From a bacterium (GTDB taxonomy: Bacteria > Bacillota_I > Bacilli_A > RFN20 > CAG-826): a stretch of DNA of 27,306 nt. Each line of letters opens with the position of its first letter. Position 1 is the first letter of the stretch. A program made the position numbers and the translations under genes. Shown in pieces: positions 1 through 10,414 of this stretch. The notes below the pieces were generated by a model, which was not told where the DNA came from, made no database searches, and worked only from the letters and a program-made list of their open reading frames with translations. Location of the stretch: the NCBI GenBank assembly GCA_004561785.1, contig SFUB01000008.1:1-27306 (forward strand). Direction: 5' to 3'.

Positions 1-1
1 A

Positions 2-166
2 AGCAAAGGTGAGGAAGCCTATCCGAAGGGGGAGTCCTTTCAGGACGCGCTTTTCCGGGCGATTTATTTGAATTGCCAAGAGAAAGAGTTGAATTCCGTT
101 GAGGATCTTGGTGAATTTCTTTCCGCTGATAGCCTTAAGAGAACCGCAAAATCCTTGAAAATATAA
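2..166 (+). CDS. 3' end of an unrecognised gene (partial)
   Basis: An open frame enters from the left edge and stays open for 54 codons to a TAA at 164-166. The two other plus frames are broken early by TGA codons. The visible C-terminus is hydrophilic and helical, with a segment reading FRAIYLNCQEKE followed by VEDLGEFL and a basic end (LKRTAKSLKI). No domain is recognisable in so short a piece and I assign no function. It converges on pnp, and a bidirectional terminator lies 45 bases past the stop, which supports a real gene end here. The gene start and its identity lie outside the window. Confidence 0.55.
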   Translation, partial: SKGEEAYPKGESFQDALFRAIYLNCQEKELNSVEDLGEFLSADSLKRTAKSLKI

Positions 167-210
167 AATTCTATATATCTTGTTATATATTTAGAGAAAA
201 GACATAAGAA

Positions 211-232
211 AACGGCAGGGTTCCCTGCCGTT
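211..232. terminator. Bidirectional intrinsic terminator between the left-edge gene and pnp
   Basis: The sequence AACGGCAGGG-TT-CCCTGCCGTT is a perfect inverted repeat with ten paired positions (the central few form the loop). It is followed by TTTTT on the plus strand, and on the minus strand the stem runs into TTTTCTT. It lies between the plus-strand stop at 166 and the pnp stop at 244, so it can end transcription from both sides. Confidence 0.85.
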
Positions 233-243
233 TTTGCTTTGCC

Positions 244-2481
244 TTAGCGGCGTCCGCCGCGATTTCCGCCGCGGTTGCCGTGGAAGTTGCCTCCGTGGCC
301 GCCGCTCCGGGGACCATGCGGTTTGTCCGATTCCGGACGCTCCACATAGCCTTCGGGCTTCTGCTCGAATTCGCGGTGGGAGACTTTGACTTTGCCGGAA
401 TCATCGATGCCGATGACGACGACTTTGAGGCTGTCGCCGACCTTGACGAGGTCGTTGGCGTTCTCGACGTAATCCCATTTGAGGCGGGAGACGTGGCAGA
501 GGCCATCGACGGAGCCAAAGAGGTTCACGAAGGCGCCGTAATCCTCGACGCGGGTGACTTTGCCCTCGAAGATCTCGCCGACTTTGGCCACGCGGACGAT
601 GTCGTCGATCATGGCCTTGGCCTTCTCGATCATCTCCTTCTCATGGTGGTAGATGGTGACTTTGCCGTCTTCCTCGACGTCGATCGCGACTTGGCTGCAT
701 TCGGCGATGATCGAGTTGATGGTTTCGCCGCCTTTGCCGATCACGTCGCGGATCTTGGCCGGATCGATGTGGAAGGTGACCATCTTGGGAGCGTATTTGG
801 ACACCTCTTTGCGCGGTTCGGGGATGCAAGCTTTGATGGCCTCCCGGATCTCGGCGCGGGCTTTGTGGGCTTGGGCCAAAGCTTCGGAGAGGACCTCGCG
901 GGTGACTCCGTGGATCTTGATGTCCATCTGAAGGGCGGTGATGCCGTTCTCGGTGCCGGCGCATTTGAAGTCCATGTCGCCGAAGTGGTCCTCAAGGCCT
1001 TGGATGTCGGTGAGGATGGTATAGGGGTTGTCGTTCTGATCGGGGGAACGGGAGGGATCGCGGGTAATGAGGCCCATGGCGATGCCGGAGACCACGGCCT
1101 TCAACGGGACGCCGGCGGCCATGAGGGACATGCAGTTGGCGCAGAGCGAGGCCTGGGAGGAAGAGCCGTTGGACTCCACCACGTCCGCCACGCAGCGGAT
1201 GGTGTACGGGAATTCCTCTTCGGAAGGGAGGACGTACTTCAAAGCGCGCTCGCCCAGTTTCCCGTGGCCGATTTCGCGGCGGCCGGGGGAGCCCATCCTG
1301 CCGATTTCCCCAACGGAGAAGGGCGGGAAGTTATAATGATGCATGAAGCGCCTCTCGGTTTCGCCGGAAAGGTCGTCGATTTCCTGCTTGTCGCTTAAGG
1401 GGCCGAGGGTGGTCGTGCCGATGACCTGGGTCTGGCCGCGAGTGAACATGGCCGAGCCATGGGCGCGGGGAAGCAGATCGACTTGGCAATCAAGCGGGCG
1501 GATCTCGTCGACTTTGCGTCCATCGGGACGGACTTTGTCTTCGATGATGAGGCGGCGGACTTCAGCGGCGACCATGCCTTCGAGGATTCCGTGGACCATC
1601 ATCATGGTCTTGGCGTGGTCTTTCTCATTGGCATAGGCGCGGGAATCGTAATCCTCGAGAATCTCATTCTCCAAGGCGTCGATGGCGTCCTGGCGTTCGA
1701 GCTTGTCGAAGATGGAAATGGCTTTGACCATCTTCTCGCCGATGCGGGAATTGATGTCGGCGACGATTTCGGGGTTGGGGGCATAAAGGTCGATGTGGCG
1801 CTTGGGCTTGCCGACCTCGGCGATGATCTTCTTCTGGAAGCGGCAGAGTTCCTTAATGGCCTCGAAGCCGAACATGATGGCGTCGAGCATCTCCTCTTCG
1901 GGGACCTGATTGGCGCCGGCTTCGACCATCATGATGGCCTCTTCGGTTCCGGCGACGGCAAGATCGATGTCGCTCTTCTCCTTTTCCTCGACGGTCGGAT
2001 CGATGATGAGCTTGCCGTCGACCCTGCCGACGTAGACTCCGGCGACCGGCCCATCGAAGGGGATGTCGCTGAGGCAAAGGGCCAAGGAGGCGCCGAGCAT
2101 GCCGGTCATCTCCGGGGTGTTGTTGAGATCGACGGACATGACGGTCGAGACGATCTGGACCTCATTGCGGAAGCCATCGGCGAACAGCGGGCGGATCGGG
2201 CGGTCAATCAAGCGAGCGGCCAAGGTGGCGTGCTCGCCAGGCCGGCCTTCCCTGCGGAGGTAGCTGCCCGGGATTTTGCCAAGAGCATAGGCTTTTTCTT
2301 CGTAATTGACGGTCAGCGGAAAGAAATCCCCATCTTTGGGGGTGTCGGCGCAGCAGGCCGTGGCCAATACCACGGTCTCGCCGAAACGCACAAAAGCAGA
2401 ACCGTCGGCCTGCTTGGCGATCTCGCCGGTCTCGACGCTAAGCGGGCGTCCGGCGAATTCGGTTTCGAATACCTTTTTCAT
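244..2481 (-). CDS. pnp: Polyribonucleotide nucleotidyltransferase (PNPase)
   Basis: PNPase is a trimeric phosphorolytic 3'-5' exoribonuclease of the cytoplasm that acts in mRNA decay. The 745-residue product has the full family order: first RNase PH domain (about 10-145), helical linker domain, second RNase PH domain (about 325-535), KH domain with the IGKGGE loop, S1 domain (GKVTRVEDYGAFV), and a Gly/Arg/His-rich tail ending GNRGGRR. Catalytic-site features are present: the ESNGSSSQAS phosphate loop and the acidic pairs in GLEDHFGDMD. It is slightly longer than the usual 700-710 residues because of the tail. The start at 2481 is preceded by AGGAG at the right distance. It follows rpsO by 140 bases and is probably co-transcribed with it, modulated by a hairpin in the spacer. 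Confidence 0.97.
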   Translation of the reverse strand: MKKVFETEFAGRPLSVETGEIAKQADGSAFVRFGETVVLATACCADTPKDGDFFPLTVNYEEKAYALGKIPGSYLRREGRPGEHATLAARLIDRPIRPLFADGFRNEVQIVSTVMSVDLNNTPEMTGMLGASLALCLSDIPFDGPVAGVYVGRVDGKLIIDPTVEEKEKSDIDLAVAGTEEAIMMVEAGANQVPEEEMLDAIMFGFEAIKELCRFQKKIIAEVGKPKRHIDLYAPNPEIVADINSRIGEKMVKAISIFDKLERQDAIDALENEILEDYDSRAYANEKDHAKTMMMVHGILEGMVAAEVRRLIIEDKVRPDGRKVDEIRPLDCQVDLLPRAHGSAMFTRGQTQVIGTTTLGPLSDKQEIDDLSGETERRFMHHYNFPPFSVGEIGRMGSPGRREIGHGKLGERALKYVLPSEEEFPYTIRCVADVVESNGSSSQASLCANCMSLMAAGVPLKAVVSGIAMGLITRDPSRSPDQNDNPYTILTDIQGLEDHFGDMDFKCAGTENGITALQMDIKIHGVTREVLSEALAQAHKARAEIREAIKACIPEPRKEVSKYAPKMVTFHIDPAKIRDVIGKGGETINSIIAECSQVAIDVEEDGKVTIYHHEKEMIEKAKAMIDDIVRVAKVGEIFEGKVTRVEDYGAFVNLFGSVDGLCHVSRLKWDYVENANDLVKVGDSLKVVVIGIDDSGKVKVSHREFEQKPEGYVERPESDKPHGPRSGGHGGNFHGNRGGNRGGRR

Positions 2482-2553
2482 TGTTTCTCCTAAATGTAAT
2501 CAACGGGCATAGTTTAGACCGAAAAGACAAAGGGAACCACAATAATTTGAGCT

Positions 2554-2566
2554 CTCCCAAAGGGAG
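2554..2566 (-). other. Small hairpin in the rpsO-pnp spacer
   Basis: CTCCC-AAA-GGGAG forms a 5-bp stem with a 3-base loop. There is no T-tract, so it is not a terminator. It lies upstream of the pnp ribosome-binding site on the minus strand and would be part of the pnp 5' untranslated RNA. It could be a processing or stability element. Confidence 0.4.
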
Positions 2567-2574
2567 GATAAGAA

Positions 2575-2598
2575 AAATGCCTCCTTGCGGAAGCATTT
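2575..2598 (-). terminator. Stem-loop after rpsO (weak terminator or processing site)
   Basis: On the minus strand AAATGCTTCC-GCAA-GGAGGCATTT gives a 10-bp stem with one G-U pair and a GNRA-type GCAA loop, followed by TTCTT. It begins 23 bases after the rpsO stop and precedes pnp. The short T-run suggests partial termination or a processing site that would lower pnp expression relative to rpsO. Confidence 0.65.
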
Positions 2599-2621
2599 CT
2601 TTTCTCCTTGGGGTTACTTGC

Positions 2622-2891
2622 TTACTTGCGGAGTTCGAGCTCGTGAAGCAATTTGGCGTAGCGATCGACGTCGGTCTTGGCGAGGTAGTCGAGGAGGCTG
2701 CGCCTCTTGCCGACGAGGATGAGAAGGCTGCGGTGGGCGGCGGCATCCTGACCGTTGCTCTTGATGTGGGTGGTGAGTTCCTGGATGCGGGCGGTCAAGA
2801 GGGCGATCTGGACCTCGGCGGAGCCGGTGTCCTTCTCGTTCTTGCCGAACTTTTTGATGATGGCGGAAGTTTGGTCTTTGTTGAGAGCCAT
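2622..2891 (-). CDS. rpsO: Small ribosomal subunit protein S15
   Basis: S15 is a primary 16S rRNA-binding protein of the 30S platform. The 89-residue length is exactly typical. Family landmarks are DTGSAEVQIALLT (21-33), then LVGKRRSLLDYL (59-70) and a C-terminal VDRYAKLLHEL. The segment normally close to DHHSRRGLL is here DAAAHRSLL (49-57), so the positions that usually carry His-His-Ser have changed to Ala-Ala-Ala and the following Arg and Gly are His and Ser. His42 and Asp49 are kept. The start at 2891 has AAGGAGA upstream. The gene sits directly before pnp, the standard order, and is divergent from typA. Confidence 0.95.
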   Translation of the reverse strand: MALNKDQTSAIIKKFGKNEKDTGSAEVQIALLTARIQELTTHIKSNGQDAAAHRSLLILVGKRRSLLDYLAKTDVDRYAKLLHELELRK

Positions 2892-2923
2892 GGTTTGAAT
2901 TCTCCTTTTCTTTACTTGGCCTC

Positions 2924-2966
2924 GCCCATGTCGAATCCGGAGAAAGAGGTCCTGACAAAGACGGGC
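2924..2966 (-). promoter_or_regulatory. Possible structured rpsO leader RNA
   Basis: From the predicted start near 2970, the rpsO leader is about 79 nt. The segment GCCCGTC (minus, 2966-2960) can pair with GACATGGGC (2932-2924), giving a 4+3 bp helix with a two-base bulge that encloses about 27 nt. S15 is known to repress its own mRNA through leader structures in several bacteria. That this helix is such an element is inference. Confidence 0.3.
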
Positions 2967-2976
2967 TGCGGGAAAG

Positions 2977-3005
2977 ATTCTAGCAAGCGCGGAGGGAAAT
3001 TGAAA
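2977..3005 (-). promoter_or_regulatory. Promoter for rpsO-pnp
   Basis: The minus strand reads TTTCAA, 17 bases, then TAGAAT. The -10 box is close to consensus, the -35 is weak (3 of 6), and the spacing is ideal. The predicted start is near 2970. Confidence 0.5.
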
Positions 3006-3016
3006 GCACTATTTTC

Positions 3017-3045
3017 TTGCACACGCATACGCAGGAGGGTAGTAT
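3017..3045 (+). promoter_or_regulatory. Promoter for typA
   Basis: TTGCAC (3017-3022), 17 bases, then TAGTAT (3040-3045) is a good housekeeping promoter. The predicted start is near 3052. A GGAGG ribosome-binding site follows at 3066-3070, before the ATG at 3080. It is arranged back to back with the rpsO promoter. Confidence 0.75.
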
Positions 3046-3079
3046 TTCAAACGGTTTTTTCACGCGGAGGTAAGACAAC

Positions 3080-4933
<1,854 letters not shown>

Positions 4934-4938
4934 ACGGA

Positions 4939-4967
4939 AAAGCCGCAGACCCGAGGCCTGCGGCTTT
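4939..4967. terminator. Bidirectional terminator between typA and ribF
   Basis: AAAGCCGCAG, a 9-base loop, then CTGCGGCTTT makes a perfect 10-bp stem followed by CGTTTCGTTC on the plus strand. On the minus strand the stem is followed by TCCGTTC. The typA and ribF stops flank it within 10 bases on each side. Confidence 0.8.
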
Positions 4968-4975
4968 CGTTTCGT

Positions 4976-5866
4976 TCATAGTTTCTCAAGCGCTTCCCTT
5001 GCGGAGACTTCATCCTGTTCCAATTGGGCTTTCAATTCCTCCAAGGAAGAGAAGCGTTTCTCCCCGCGGAGCCGGGCATAGAAGGCGAAATAGGCTCTTC
5101 TGCCGTAGCCATCGATGTCTTTCTCGGTCAATAGATGGGATTCGGCAATCGGGGCGAGAAGCTTTCCGACCGTGGGGTTGCTGCCGACGTTGATCATGGA
5201 AGGATAAGGGATTCCAGAAAGATAGGTGAGTCCCGCGTATACCCCGGAGGCGGGGAGAAGATAGGGGGAAGACAAATCGAGGTTCAGGGTCGGGAAGCCG
5301 ATCTTTCTTCCGTTTTCAAATCCATGGACCACCGTCCCTTTGATCTCGTAGGGCCGGCCGAGCTCTTTCCGGGCTTCCTCGACCTTGCCCGATTTCAAAA
5401 GTTCCCGGATCGAGGAAGAGGAGATTTTATTCCCGGATTCGTCCGAAATAAGGGGGCAAACCTCGGTTTGGAAGGTTTCTTGAAGATCGCTTATCCCACC
5501 TTCTTGGTTCTTGCCGAACCGGAAATCCTCGCCTACGACGACCCTGGAGACGCCTAAGCCCCTCAAGAAGAACAGGAAATCGGCTTTGGACAAAGAATAG
5601 AAAGAGGGATCGTTATCCAAGACGTAGGCATAATCCAAATCGAAGGGATTCGCGTAACGGATCTTGTCCTCGAGGTCGCTTAAGAGGGGTTTGCTCGCGT
5701 CGAAGGGGTTTTTGAAGAACAAAATTCCCGAAGGCCCTTCCCCTTCTTTCGCCTTGAGCGCGAGGGATTGGTGGCCAAGGTGGAACCCATCGAAGTTGCC
5801 TAGGGCCAAGGAAAGGCCGTTTACGGGGGAAGGGGGGCTCGCAAGGGGAAATTCGAGTTTGATCAT
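4976..5866 (-). CDS. ribF: Bifunctional riboflavin kinase / FAD synthetase
   Basis: RibF converts riboflavin to FMN and then to FAD. The 296-residue product has an N-terminal adenylyltransferase domain with GNFDGFHLGHQ (the HxGH nucleotide-binding motif is at 29-32) and SSSSIRELL before the linker. A C-terminal flavokinase domain has LGRPYEIKG, GRKIGFPTLNL and NVGSNPTVG. It is a little short (310-320 is common). The frame stays open upstream to 5965, but those residues overlap the truB coding end and resemble nothing. The ATG at 5866, one base after the truB stop and preceded by AAGGGGG, starts the conserved domain. It is probably translationally coupled to truB. Confidence 0.93.
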   Translation of the reverse strand: MIKLEFPLASPPSPVNGLSLALGNFDGFHLGHQSLALKAKEGEGPSGILFFKNPFDASKPLLSDLEDKIRYANPFDLDYAYVLDNDPSFYSLSKADFLFFLRGLGVSRVVVGEDFRFGKNQEGGISDLQETFQTEVCPLISDESGNKISSSSIRELLKSGKVEEARKELGRPYEIKGTVVHGFENGRKIGFPTLNLDLSSPYLLPASGVYAGLTYLSGIPYPSMINVGSNPTVGKLLAPIAESHLLTEKDIDGYGRRAYFAFYARLRGEKRFSSLEELKAQLEQDEVSAREALEKL

Positions 5867-5867
5867 T

Positions 5868-6710
5868 TTAGAATAGCCCCCTTTTGGATCGGTAGAGGCC
5901 GTCCTCGCCTTTCGCATAGACCGCGAGGGCCTCTTCTTGAAAGAAAAGGCAGACTTCGCTTTCATGGGAATCCAAGATCATCGCCTTTCCATTTTTGACG
6001 GCCTCGGATTGCTTTTCGGTCGCTTCGATCTTCGGAAGGGTGATGAAAGGAAGGGGGCTCAGAAGATCGCCTTCCGAAACTTCGGCGATTCTCTTCGCTT
6101 TCCTAACGTCCACGGATCCGATTTTGGTGCGGCGCAAGGAGACAAGGTGCCCCACTTCCCCGAGCCTCTCTGCGATGTCCTCGCCCAAGGTGCGAAGATA
6201 GGTCCCAGAGCTCACCTCGGCCTCGAAGCGAATGCGGGGTCCCTCTTGAGAAAGCAAGCGGATGGAGGAAATCACGATCTTCCGGGGCTTCCTTTCGATC
6301 TCTTGGCCTTTATGGGCCAATTTATAGAGGGCCACCCCATCCACTTTGATGGCGCTGCTCATCGGGGGAATCTGGGTGGATTCTCCCAAGAAGGAGGAAA
6401 GCGTTTCTTCGATTTCTTGCTTTTCGTGGATTCTTGGGTCTTTCCTTAGGATTTCCTCGCCCTCCAAGTCGCCGGTGGAGGTCTTGCTCCCCAGCAGAAG
6501 TTCCGCTTCGTAGGTTTTGGAGGAGGAATCTAGAAAGGGGAGGCATTTCGTGGCCTTGCCCACCGCGACGATCAATAAGCCCGTCGCGAAAGGGTCCAAG
6601 GTGCCTAGATGCCCCACTTTCTTGGTGAGGAACCTCTTCTGCAGGAGGTTATCCACCTTCCGCGAGGTCATCCCCGCCTCTTTGTCCACCAAAAGGATTC
6701 CTTGCATCAT
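5868..6710 (-). CDS. truB: tRNA pseudouridine-55 synthase TruB
   Basis: TruB isomerises U55 in the T-loop of tRNAs. The 280-residue product begins MMQGILLVDKEAGMTS, matching the family N-terminus. It carries the catalytic Asp in GHLGTLDPFATGLL, then STGDLEG, PPMSSAIKVDG and SGTYLRTLGEDI. A longer open frame runs to 6974, but its extra residues are low-complexity and lie antisense to the neighbouring gene. No Shine-Dalgarno precedes the start. Instead a consensus TATAAT lies 9 bases upstream, so the message is probably leaderless or has a leader of about 3 nt. ATG codons at 6710 and 6707 are adjacent, and either could serve. Confidence 0.94.
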   Translation of the reverse strand: MMQGILLVDKEAGMTSRKVDNLLQKRFLTKKVGHLGTLDPFATGLLIVAVGKATKCLPFLDSSSKTYEAELLLGSKTSTGDLEGEEILRKDPRIHEKQEIEETLSSFLGESTQIPPMSSAIKVDGVALYKLAHKGQEIERKPRKIVISSIRLLSQEGPRIRFEAEVSSGTYLRTLGEDIAERLGEVGHLVSLRRTKIGSVDVRKAKRIAEVSEGDLLSPLPFITLPKIEATEKQSEAVKNGKAMILDSHESEVCLFFQEEALAVYAKGEDGLYRSKRGLF

Positions 6711-6719
6711 GACAAGGGG

Positions 6720-6727
6720 ATTATACT
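6720..6727. promoter_or_regulatory. Overlapping divergent -10 boxes for truB and the PP-loop-like gene
   Basis: Plus-strand bases 6720-6725 (ATTATA) read TATAAT on the minus strand, toward truB. Bases 6722-6727 read TATACT on the plus strand, toward the 6738 gene. The predicted starts are about 6713 (minus) and 6734 (plus), only 3-4 nt from the respective ATG codons. Neither direction has a convincing -35 box. The whole spacer between the two ATGs is 27 bases. Confidence 0.5.
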
Positions 6728-6737
6728 TTCTTTGCTT

Positions 6738-7727
6738 ATGAATGAAATGCGAATTGCCCTCTCCGCGATGAAGAAAAACGACGATCTCTTCTTTTTGATT
6801 CCCCCGAAAAGCAGAGTCCTGGTCCCGGTCTCTACGGAAGACCATTCCCTTTTCCTTTTGGAGGCCCTCCGCCGTTATTCCCTCTACAGAAAGAAAGACT
6901 TCGAAGTGTTTCCCCTCCGTTTCCTTTTCTCCCCCTCCTCCCCTTCTTTGGAGGGGTTTGAATCCGCCTCGCATTTTGAAATCGAAAGCGAGAGGATTTC
7001 CCGTGGACTTGGGGGCAAGAATCCCTCCTCCGCGGTGAATAAGCTGATCCGGCTCGCCTACGCGAACGAGGCCCTCGCGAGGGGTTGCTCTTTGATCGCC
7101 CTGCCGACATGCTTTGAAGAATACCTCTCTTCTTTCCGCGAGAACCTCCTCAAAAAAGGGAAACTAGGGGCCTATTCCTTCTATTCCCCCGCCTCCGGGG
7201 GAGCCTCTTTCATCCGGCCTTTCCTCTCGTTGGAGGAAGAAACCATCCGGAAAGGCGAGCAAGAGCTCCTCTTGCCTTGCGTTTCCTTGCCTCTGCTCTC
7301 CCCCTTGGATAAAGAAGAGGCCCGCTCATTCAAGAACGCTTTGTTCTATGGGGAATCCCTCAAACTGCCGAAGGACCAAAAACGGATCACCCTGCAGGAA
7401 GAGGGGTCGCTTTACTTCGTCGCCGAAGGGAACCGAATCGCAGTCAAGGACGCCTGCAATGTGACGAGAGCCACCTTCCTTTTCGCCTGGGAGGACGCCC
7501 ACCGCCTGAGCCTTTCTCACTTCGTCCAAAAAGAAGGGGTCGACGAAGGAAGGATCCTGCGTTCTTACCTAGAAACGGAAATCGAAAACAGAAAACCCCC
7601 GTTATGGGTGGAGATTACTTTGGAAGGGTTCCATGAGCATCCGGAACTTGGCTTTTCAAATCGAGGGAACTCAATATATAGGAAAATATGGAGGAGAGAG
7701 GATCTTTCCGTCAAATTGTCAGAATAG
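6738..7727 (+). CDS. Degenerate PP-loop (TtcA/TilS-like) ATPase-family protein
   Basis: The 329-residue product follows the layout of TtcA-type tRNA-modifying PP-loop proteins, but the active-site motifs are lost. The strand-loop expected as SGGxDS reads PVSTEDHSLFLLEAL (30-44). The helix normally introduced by CxxC reads NPSSAVNKLIRLAYANEALARGC (95-117). The expected GHHxDD reads ALPTCFEE (121-128), followed by ENLLKKGKLGAY and FIRPFLSLEEETI (158-170). The expected PCxxC keeps one Cys (PCVSL, 180-184). A further 130 residues at the C-terminus are unrecognised. Homology is inferred from motif order, not a search. No Shine-Dalgarno is visible; an in-frame TTG lies at 6732. It is inserted, inverted, between rbfA and truB. 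Confidence 0.6.
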   Translation: MNEMRIALSAMKKNDDLFFLIPPKSRVLVPVSTEDHSLFLLEALRRYSLYRKKDFEVFPLRFLFSPSSPSLEGFESASHFEIESERISRGLGGKNPSSAVNKLIRLAYANEALARGCSLIALPTCFEEYLSSFRENLLKKGKLGAYSFYSPASGGASFIRPFLSLEEETIRKGEQELLLPCVSLPLLSPLDKEEARSFKNALFYGESLKLPKDQKRITLQEEGSLYFVAEGNRIAVKDACNVTRATFLFAWEDAHRLSLSHFVQKEGVDEGRILRSYLETEIENRKPPLWVEITLEGFHEHPELGFSNRGNSIYRKIWRREDLSVKLSE

Positions 7728-7734
7728 CGTAAGA

Positions 7735-7761
7735 AAAGGCCCATCGATTGGATGGGCCTTT
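7735..7761. terminator. Bidirectional terminator between the PP-loop-like gene and rbfA
   Basis: AAAGGCCCATC-GATTG-GATGGGCCTTT is an 11-bp perfect stem with a 5-base loop. The plus strand continues GCTTTATTTT, and the minus strand continues TCTTACG. It is flanked within 8 bases by the plus stop at 7727 and the rbfA stop at 7765. Confidence 0.88.
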
Positions 7762-7764
7762 GCT

Positions 7765-8001
7765 TTATTTTGAGAGTTTTTTGAGGTCTTCCTCTTCTTT
7801 CTTCTTGAGTTGCTCGAAGGCGAGATGGGGATGGGGCGAGGCGAAGAAGGTCACGTAGACCTTCGCGAGGGTGGAATCCGAATTGACCTCGACTTCGTTG
7901 ACGGAGACCATGCCGATCTTGGGGTCTTTGATCTCCGAGCGGACGATGTCCATCAGATTCTTCTCGATCAGGGCTTTGATGCGCCCAGGGCGGTTGGCCA
8001 T
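7765..8001 (-). CDS. rbfA: Ribosome-binding factor A, C-terminally short
   Basis: RbfA binds immature 30S subunits and helps 16S rRNA 5'-end maturation. The N-terminal half is clear: MANRPGRIKALIEKNLMDIV, IKDPKIGMVSVNEVEV and LAKVYVTFF. The product is only 78 residues against the usual 110-120. After HLAFEQL it turns into a charged KKKEEEDLKKLSK tail and stops, so the usual FIRSELGKRLRLRxxPEL segment that completes the KH-type fold is absent. The stop is followed directly by a terminator, so this looks like a settled short form. AAGGAG overlaps the infB stop and serves the ATG at 8001. It is the last gene of the rimP operon. Confidence 0.88.
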   Translation of the reverse strand: MANRPGRIKALIEKNLMDIVRSEIKDPKIGMVSVNEVEVNSDSTLAKVYVTFFASPHPHLAFEQLKKKEEEDLKKLSK

Positions 8002-8004
8002 CGC

Positions 8005-9864
<1,860 letters not shown>

Positions 9865-9871
9865 ATTTTCC

Positions 9872-10168
9872 TCACTCCTTGCTGTTCCATTTCTCAATCA
9901 AGGCTTTGCTGGGTTTATTCTCGGTCACGCCGATGCCGGAGAGCGTCTCGTAGCCGAGGGATCTGCCGAGTTCTTCTTGGCTCGCGCCTTCTAGAACCGG
10001 GCAATGGAACTTTTCCGAAAGTTTCAGAAGCTCTTTGCGTGAATTCTCCGAGCAGTCGGAGGCGATCAGGAGGACGCCGAGCCTCTTCGCGTTGAGCAGC
10101 GCCCCTCCGATTAAGGTGTATTTTCCCCGATTCAGGATTCCCAAAAAGGACAGGGCTCTGTTTTTCAT
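9872..10168 (-). CDS. ylxQ: L7Ae-family ribosomal/RNA-binding protein YlxQ
   Basis: A 98-residue L7Ae/L30e/S12e/Gadd45-type RNA-binding protein encoded inside the nusA-infB operon, as in other Bacilli. The family core is visible: LIGGALLNAKRLGVLLIASDCSENSRKELLKL, CPVLEGASQEELGRSLGYE and a final GIGVTE strand. These proteins bind kink-turn RNAs; the cellular role of YlxQ is not settled. The ATG at 10168 overlaps the ylxR stop by ATGA and has GGAGG upstream. The stop overlaps the infB ribosome-binding site, suggesting tight coupling on both sides. Confidence 0.9.
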   Translation of the reverse strand: MKNRALSFLGILNRGKYTLIGGALLNAKRLGVLLIASDCSENSRKELLKLSEKFHCPVLEGASQEELGRSLGYETLSGIGVTENKPSKALIEKWNSKE

Positions 10169-10410
10169 AGGCTTTCCTCCATCTCAAGGTAGACGGCTTG
10201 GCAGTCGCTCAGATGGAAGGCGCGTTCAAGCGCTTTCCTTTTCTTCGCTTTTTCCAAGGTCTCCTTATCTTTATGGAGATAGACGCCCCTCCCGGGGAGG
10301 GGCCTATCTTTCTCCAAGGTCAAAGAAGGGCAGGCAACGAGGCGGAAAAGCTCGTTCCGCGGGTAGCGGAGGCGACTGATCAGATCCATTCTCGGGTTGC
10401 TCTTCTTCAT
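10165..10410 (-). CDS. ylxR: YlxR family RNA-binding protein
   Basis: An 81-residue YlxR (RnpM-type) protein. The family usually lies between nusA and ylxQ and has been linked to RNA binding and regulation of RNase P or transcription. Seen: YPRNELFRLV, then the signature GRGVYLHKDKETLEKAKKRKALERAF. The usual Cys near the N-terminus (R-x-C-V) is replaced (PRMDLIS), and Cys is also missing after GRGVYL (His in its place). The ATG at 10410 lies 4 bases after the nusA stop. Its Shine-Dalgarno is weak, so coupling to nusA is likely. A start at 10389 is an alternative. The frame upstream of 10410 is the antiphase shadow of nusA. Confidence 0.88.
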   Translation of the reverse strand: MKKSNPRMDLISRLRYPRNELFRLVACPSLTLEKDRPLPGRGVYLHKDKETLEKAKKRKALERAFHLSDCQAVYLEMEESL

Positions 10411-10414
10411 GAAA

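Noticed and set aside
5867..5965. A 33-residue N-terminal extension of RibF
   Set aside because: It overlaps the end of truB, has no family similarity, and a good start exists at 5866 right at the conserved N-terminus.
6711..6974. An 88-residue N-terminal extension of TruB
   Set aside because: The residues are low-complexity and lie antisense to the PP-loop-like gene. The family N-terminus begins at 6710.
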